Below the pieces are notes generated by a model. That model was given only the letters and a program-made list of their open reading frames with translations. It was not told the origin of the DNA and ran no database searches. Position numbers and translations under genes: made by a program. Source: Salinarchaeum laminariae (GTDB taxonomy: Archaea > Halobacteriota > Halobacteria > Halobacteriales > Salinarchaeaceae). Taken from it: a stretch of DNA of 64,000 nt. Numbering within the stretch: position 1 is the first letter of the stretch; every line of letters begins with the position of its first letter. The stretch is taken from positions 2,170,001 through 2,234,000 of the forward strand of contig NZ_CP096270.1 in the NCBI RefSeq assembly GCF_023204835.1. Direction: 5' to 3'. Positions 60,343 through 64,000 of the stretch are shown piece by piece.

Positions 60343-61575
60343 TCAGATCGAGGTGTATCGGTTCCAGAAAATCTCGGTTACGCGATGTCGATCGTTGTAG
60401 GCCTCGACGCCTTCCCCCATGAGCCAGCGGAGATGGAGATCGTCGTAGAGCGTCGAGTGCGTGTAGTCGACGAACGTTGCGGGAATCACGAGCTCGCCGT
60501 CCTCGCGGACCGCGCTCGCGAGCACGGTGTAGGAGTGCTTGTGGCGCTCGTCGTAGACGCTGCCGGCCACCACCGGCGGCGACTGTTCGGTCGCTGGCAC
60601 GGAGTGGAAGGCCTCGATCGAGCGGTTGACCAGTTCGGTGCAGAAGAGACCGGTGTTCTCGCCGTTGGCCAGCGCTTCGAAATCCGTCGGCGACTCGAAG
60701 TACTGCCGTAGATTGTGCGCGCCGAGAATGACGTTGTCCTGGATCGAGCCGGCGAGATACCGTGGAATGTCGTAGGAGCTGTATTTGCGAAAACCATGTT
60801 TGAGTCCGCCGATCAGCCCACCGGCATCGGTGGGAGGCACGTCGGCGAACTCGGCGACGAACTCGGCCTCAGGGCTGTCGAAAACGGGCCCGCGGAGCGC
60901 GTCGACGGTGTACGGCCTGGCCTCGGCGGCCGCTATCCGATCGAGGAACGCATCGGTCTGCGTGAACGAGTAGGTGACGTCGCCGTTGGCCAGTGCACCC
61001 ATGTCCGCGTGGAGCTGGGCAAATGGCGCGCCGTCGAGATCGTACTCGGCGTCGATCCGCGCTGCGGCAGCGGTCGAATCCTCGATGGCGACGCCGTCGA
61101 TCCGCTCGCCGTCGTCGTAGAGCCCCGCGGAGTCTCCATCCGCGCGGACGTCGTACGCACCGAGACTCGTGACGCCGGAGCGAACCGCGAAGCGCTCGTC
61201 GGCGAGCGTGCCGAGATCCTGTTCGAGGACGTTCGTGCCCGCGACGATCCCGTAGCCGAGCACGACGTTGTGGAGCGCTTTCCAGCCGCCGAGCCCGGCG
61301 CCCGCGCCAGTTCCGTAGGCCAGCGCCTCGCGTCTGCTAAGCCGAATCTCTCCATCGTCGTCGCGTACCTCCCCACGCAGACCCTGAACTACTCCGGAGA
61401 TCGAGCCACTGTCCGCCTCTCCCACTACCCCATCCGCCTCGTTCACTACTCCATCCACATCACTCACTACTCGGTCCGCATCACCAGCCTCGGTGGCCGT
61501 AGACGGATCTGTCGACACGGCCGACTCCGTAGCATCGACGGCCGATCCAGGGCCGGTTTCGGACCGCTCTGCCAT
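60343..61575 (-). CDS. Conserved haloarchaeal protein of unknown function with Tat-like motif
   Basis: A 410-residue protein. The first 80 residues are acidic low complexity with a 7-residue repeat (VVSDVDG, VVNEADG, VVGEADS). Then LSRREALAYGTGAGAGLGG looks like a twin-arginine signal or membrane segment, although unusually far from the start; no later start codon was found. The C-terminal half contains TGLFCTELVNRSIEAFH, RHKHSYTVLASAV and FVDYTHSTLYDDLHL, a Cys-His-Asp order that would suit a transglutaminase-like or papain-like fold. This is inference from motif order only. The ATG at 61575 was preferred to 61587 because the family of acidic starts usually begins MAERS. Confidence 0.5.
   Translation of the reverse strand: MAERSETGPGSAVDATESAVSTDPSTATEAGDADRVVSDVDGVVNEADGVVGEADSGSISGVVQGLRGEVRDDDGEIRLSRREALAYGTGAGAGLGGWKALHNVVLGYGIVAGTNVLEQDLGTLADERFAVRSGVTSLGAYDVRADGDSAGLYDDGERIDGVAIEDSTAAAARIDAEYDLDGAPFAQLHADMGALANGDVTYSFTQTDAFLDRIAAAEARPYTVDALRGPVFDSPEAEFVAEFADVPPTDAGGLIGGLKHGFRKYSSYDIPRYLAGSIQDNVILGAHNLRQYFESPTDFEALANGENTGLFCTELVNRSIEAFHSVPATEQSPPVVAGSVYDERHKHSYTVLASAVREDGELVIPATFVDYTHSTLYDDLHLRWLMGEGVEAYNDRHRVTEIFWNRYTSI
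61402..61485 (-). repeat. 21-bp imperfect tandem repeat inside the coding region
   Basis: Three 21-bp units at 61423-61443, 61444-61464 and 61465-61485 (each beginning CACTAC on the plus strand) plus a partial unit from 61402. They encode the 7-residue repeat in the N-terminal linker of the unknown Tat-motif protein. The length, a multiple of three, keeps the frame, so copy number can change without breaking the gene. Confidence 0.65.
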
Positions 61576-61623
61576 GGTGGCATACACCGGGCGCTACCCC
61601 TAATCGCTTGCGTTCGAGGGGTA

Positions 61624-62166
61624 TCAGGGGGTCTCGTCCGGTCGCTTCTCGGAGAGAACCGTGCGCTCGAACGAGCAGACGAGTACTTCGCCGTCGTCAG
61701 TGGTCTCTCGTCCGCCGGTGGTGTCACTGTCGTCGATGGCCTCTCGATCGTCTGCCTCGTGGCCTTCCCCGGGGTCGACGACGAACGCCTCCACCTGCAT
61801 GGTGACCACCCCGCGCTCGCCGTCGCTCGTCTCTCGGCGGTCCGTTACCGTCGACTGCGCGCGAAGCGTATCGCCGTGATATACTGGTGCGGGATGTTCG
61901 ACGTCGTCGTAGCCAAGGTTCGCGACGATCGTGCCGTCTGTGGTCTCCGGGATCGATATCCCGACGGCGAGGGACAGAGTGTAGAGCCCGTTGACGATGC
62001 GCTGGCCGAACTGCGTCTCCTCGGCGAACGCGGCGTCGAGGTGGAGGGGCTGCTGGTTCATCGTGAGATCGCAAAACTGCTGGTTGTCCGATTCGCTGAT
62101 CGTCCGGCGTTTGTCGTGACGGATCGTCTCGCCGACCGCGAACTCCTCGTAGTACCGACCGGGCAT
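61624..62166 (-). CDS. MaoC-family hotdog dehydratase/hydratase
   Basis: A 180-residue hotdog enzyme. RYYEEFAVGETIRHDKRRTISESDNQQFCDLT begins it (cited in part), with the catalytic Asp/His pair around DLTMNQQPLHLDAAFA (about 33-48) and FGQRIVNGLYTLSLAVGI. YHGDTLRAQSTV is the later strand. A Asp/Glu/Thr-rich insert (about 133-160) precedes the last strand. It may hydrate mesaconyl-CoA or another enoyl-CoA. The neighbours, a CitE-type lyase and glutamate dehydrogenase, suit the methylaspartate cycle, but known mesaconyl-CoA hydratases are longer, so the substrate is uncertain. Confidence 0.78.
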   Translation of the reverse strand: MPGRYYEEFAVGETIRHDKRRTISESDNQQFCDLTMNQQPLHLDAAFAEETQFGQRIVNGLYTLSLAVGISIPETTDGTIVANLGYDDVEHPAPVYHGDTLRAQSTVTDRRETSDGERGVVTMQVEAFVVDPGEGHEADDREAIDDSDTTGGRETTDDGEVLVCSFERTVLSEKRPDETP

Positions 62167-62378
62167 GCATTGGGCGACGGACGGGCGGGAGAAATCGGTT
62201 GTGGTGGATCAGCTGTCGTCTCCCGCGCGACCGACTTTTTGATGACGGTAGACCAGTGCCTCCTGATGCGTGGCTCTGGTTCCCTCCCACCTGATACGCC
62301 GCCCAGTTCGCTCTCGACCACCGATTCCACGGTTCCGGGAGCACGAGGGCCAAGGACCTGCGGGCCATAGCACTCTGT

Positions 62379-62717
62379 ATGTCCACTGAATCGAAACCCC
62401 GCCGCGTCACTGTACCGGAGCTTCGGGAGCTCGTCGAAGCAGAGCCGCTCGTCCTGGCCGAGTTCTACACCCGAAGCTGTCCGGCCTGCGACGCCCAGGA
62501 GCCGATCCTCGGCGGCGTCGCTCGCGAACTCGATGGGGTCGTCGCGATGGTCGATCCGGGCGAGGATCTCTCCGCGCTCGAGACGTTCGGCATCCGAAGC
62601 ACGCCCGGGTTCGTCAGGTTCGAGGAGGGAGCGCAAGCGGGAACGCTCGCGGACGGCGTCGTGGCGGCGGATCGACTGCTCGCGTTCGCACGCGGTGACG
62701 CCGCCGACGCTGCGTAA
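62379..62717 (+). CDS. Thioredoxin-like protein with CPAC active site
   Basis: A 112-residue thioredoxin fold: VLAEFYTRSCPACDAQEPILG with the redox pair Cys-Pro-Ala-Cys (about 34-37), GVVAMVDPGEDLSALETFGI, and cis-Pro in STPGFVRFEEG. It differs from the CGPC thioredoxin at 1.4 kb, so it probably has a different partner or redox potential. It lies 88 bp upstream of the CitE-like lyase on the same strand. Confidence 0.82.
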   Translation: MSTESKPRRVTVPELRELVEAEPLVLAEFYTRSCPACDAQEPILGGVARELDGVVAMVDPGEDLSALETFGIRSTPGFVRFEEGAQAGTLADGVVAADRLLAFARGDAADAA

Positions 62718-62805
62718 CTCCAGTGGAACCGCGGACGACTCGGGTGGGGCGCCCCAACCAACGGCCGGGCGTGGACTTACGGTCGTGCCGTTCGAGAGAC
62801 CGACC

Positions 62806-63768
62806 ATGGCTCGTCGTAGCGTTCTGTTCACTCCAGGGGATCGCAGAGCGATGCTCGAAGGTGCGCCGGATACCGGCGCAGACGTCATCGTCTTCGACCT
62901 CGAGGACGGCGTCGCGCCCGATCAGAAAGCCAGCGCTCGTGCAACCGTTCGCTCGGTGCTCGCGGACGATTCGTTCGATCCCGATGCGGAGTGTCTCGTT
63001 CGCGTCAATCCGATCGGCGGCGGTTCTGTGACTGCCTCCCGGGAGGGGGATGAGGCGGAGGAGGCGAAGGTGGAGACCGAAAAGGGGCGGGAGATGGTGG
63101 CGAAGCGGGAGTGTGCGTACGTCGCGGACGTTCGTGCGCTGGCGCCGGTGAGCGACGCGGTCGACGGTGTCGTCCTGCCGAAGGTTCGATCCGGTTCGGA
63201 CGTCAGGCGAATCGGTGGCGAACTCCGGTCCCACGGGCTTCCACGAACCGTGTTTGCGCTCGTCGAGACTGCCGCGGGAATCCAGCAAGCTCCCGCGATC
63301 GCCGAGGCTGGCGCGACCGACGCGCTCGTGATCGGCACGGAGGATCTCGCGGCTGACGTCGGCTCCTCGCCTGCAGACGATCGACGGGAGAGCTCCTACG
63401 CACGCCAGCGCGTGGTTACCGCGGCAGCGGCAGCCGGCGTGGACGCGATCGATACGCTCTGGACGTCGTTCGAGGACGAGGACGGTCTCAAATCGGACGC
63501 GACCGATGCCGTCGCGCTCGGGTTCGATGGAAAACTCGCGATCCATCCCGCGCAGGTCCCGATTCTCAACGAGGCGTTCACGCCGAGTGCCGAACAGCGC
63601 GACTGGGCGGGCCGCGTGCTCGCCGCTCGCGAGGAGGCAGATGGTCAGGGTGCGTTCGCCGTCGACGGTGAGATGATCGACGCACCGCTGATCGCGAGGG
63701 CAGAACGGATCGTCGACCGGGCACGAGCAGCCGGGCTATCGGTCTCGATTTCCACCGACGCGGAATAA
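62806..63768 (+). CDS. HpcH/CitE-family CoA lyase (malyl-CoA / methylmalyl-CoA lyase-like) with polypurine insert
   Basis: A 320-residue TIM-barrel lyase. It starts [19 protein letters not shown], with Asp/Glu in [15 protein letters not shown]. Arg is in [11 protein letters not shown], the metal Glu in [15 protein letters not shown] and Asp in [11 protein letters not shown]; the end carries [17 protein letters not shown]. Residues about 73-103 form a charged Glu/Lys/Arg insert not expected in the family; the barrel resumes at [16 protein letters not shown]. The gene likely cleaves beta-methylmalyl-CoA or malyl-CoA. The start at 62806 agrees with the conserved first strand. Confidence 0.85.
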   Translation: MARRSVLFTPGDRRAMLEGAPDTGADVIVFDLEDGVAPDQKASARATVRSVLADDSFDPDAECLVRVNPIGGGSVTASREGDEAEEAKVETEKGREMVAKRECAYVADVRALAPVSDAVDGVVLPKVRSGSDVRRIGGELRSHGLPRTVFALVETAAGIQQAPAIAEAGATDALVIGTEDLAADVGSSPADDRRESSYARQRVVTAAAAAGVDAIDTLWTSFEDEDGLKSDATDAVALGFDGKLAIHPAQVPILNEAFTPSAEQRDWAGRVLAAREEADGQGAFAVDGEMIDAPLIARAERIVDRARAAGLSVSISTDAE

Positions 63769-63842
63769 TATTCCTAATACAATTTTAGGCGATAATTGTC
63801 CAGTATATTGGGGTCTGACGGCTTCTTTTCCGAACATTCGCT
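63769..63842. promoter_or_regulatory. AT-rich intergenic region: terminator of the lyase gene
   Basis: Base composition falls sharply (TAATATTCCTAATACAATTT and on). Short T tracts (ATTTTAGG and CTTCTTTTCC) after the lyase stop could terminate transcription. Confidence 0.35.
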
Positions 63843-63852
63843 ACATATGGTT
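63843..63852 (+). promoter_or_regulatory. TATA-like element of the glutamate dehydrogenase gene
   Basis: ACATATGGTT lies about 42 bp before the ATG at 63890, predicting a start near 63870 and a short leader. A second candidate, CTTATGAG (63860-63867), is 25-30 bp from the same ATG. Confidence 0.35.
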
Positions 63853-63889
63853 CGTCACGCTTATGAGTGAAACCCGAGACCCTCCACGT

Positions 63890-64000
63890 ATGTCGAACGA
63901 GGTCAATCCGTTCGAAAGCCTCCAAGAACAGATCGACGACGCGGCTGTCCATCTCGACGTCGAGGATGGACTCGTCGAACGGCTGAAAAATCCAGAGCGA
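63890..64000 (+). CDS. gdhA: Glutamate dehydrogenase, N-terminal part, cut by the window end
   Basis: The first 37 residues are visible ([20 protein letters not shown], then [12 protein letters not shown]), the typical start of haloarchaeal Glu/Leu/Phe/Val dehydrogenases. The enzyme interconverts glutamate and 2-oxoglutarate. An in-frame ATG at 63863 would add nine residues but lies inside one of the TATA candidates. The catalytic domain is outside the window. It follows the CitE-like gene on the same strand after 121 bp. Confidence 0.8.
   Translation, partial: MSNEVNPFESLQEQIDDAAVHLDVEDGLVERLKNPER

Noticed and set aside
61420-61490. Tandem repeat as part of a CRISPR array
   Set aside because: Units are contiguous 21-mers without spacers and lie in a coding frame.

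Overview
The window is a gene-dense, GC-rich chromosome segment from a haloarchaeon (class Halobacteria). The proteins are very acidic. Promoters are TATA-type and lie about 25-31 bp upstream of start codons, so many transcripts look leaderless. Gene content is typical of haloarchaea: PAN ATPase, RPA with its RPA-associated protein, Lhr-type helicase, HTH_10 regulator, DUF5799 and DUF3194 proteins, the zinc micro-protein next to aEF1-beta, and a split GMP synthase subunit A. No rRNA, tRNA, CRISPR array, insertion sequence or prophage was seen. The genus cannot be fixed from this stretch.

Layout. 1-9.3 kb: tail of a DUF255 protein, a TrmB-type regulator, thioredoxin, a large Lhr-like helicase, an AT-rich patch with a decayed zinc-ribbon gene, and an overlapping RPA / RPA-associated protein / phosphoesterase operon. 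9.4-20.4 kb: an aldo-keto reductase, then the branched-chain amino-acid cluster leuA-ilvB-ilvN-ilvC-(small acidic protein)-leuC-leuD-(secreted trypsin-like protease)-leuB. 20.5-27.5 kb: class I aldolase, DUF5799, a 7TM histidine kinase, OsmC, S10-like protein, a membrane-anchored nuclease-like protein, and CoaBC. 27.6-36.4 kb: a nine-gene Mrp-type cation/proton antiporter operon. 36.6-43.4 kb: citrate synthase, a degenerate-looking phosphotransferase, DUF2103, the eL43-RpoP-Pcc1-prefoldin beta-DUF3194 information-processing cluster, GuaAa and a second histidine kinase. 43.4-52.9 kb: PAN, two HTH regulators, a stand-alone NuoCD, a TctA-like permease, zinc micro-protein plus aEF1-beta, methionine aminopeptidase, a second 7TM histidine kinase and a 55-aa zinc finger. 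53.1-64 kb: a PPP-family phosphatase coupled to polyphosphate kinase, asparaginase, a beta-CASP-like nuclease, isocitrate dehydrogenase, an unknown Tat-motif protein, a MaoC hydratase, a thioredoxin-like protein, a CitE/HpcH lyase and the start of glutamate dehydrogenase.

Most notable. A 25-codon open reading frame at 11851-11928, just upstream of ilvB, looks like a leaderless leader peptide. It has a Val-Val-Ala-Ile-Ile-Val run whose last Val codon enters a 7-bp G+C hairpin that spans the stop codon. This is the arrangement expected of translation-coupled attenuation of the valine/isoleucine pathway, which I do not know to be described in Archaea. Upstream, leuA appears to carry a 1-nt frameshift between its probable ATG (10454) and its catalytic domain, and its promoter holds three similar TTCGT/ACGAA-type motifs.

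Other points of interest are a protease gene inside the leucine cluster, an orphan NuoCD facing a regulator across a 6+6 palindrome, a PPP phosphatase with GNNE in place of GNHE fused translationally to PPK1, a phosphotransferase with HGN in place of HGD, and a polypurine-encoded insert in the CitE homologue. Functions are assigned by recognising motifs by eye; no database search was run.
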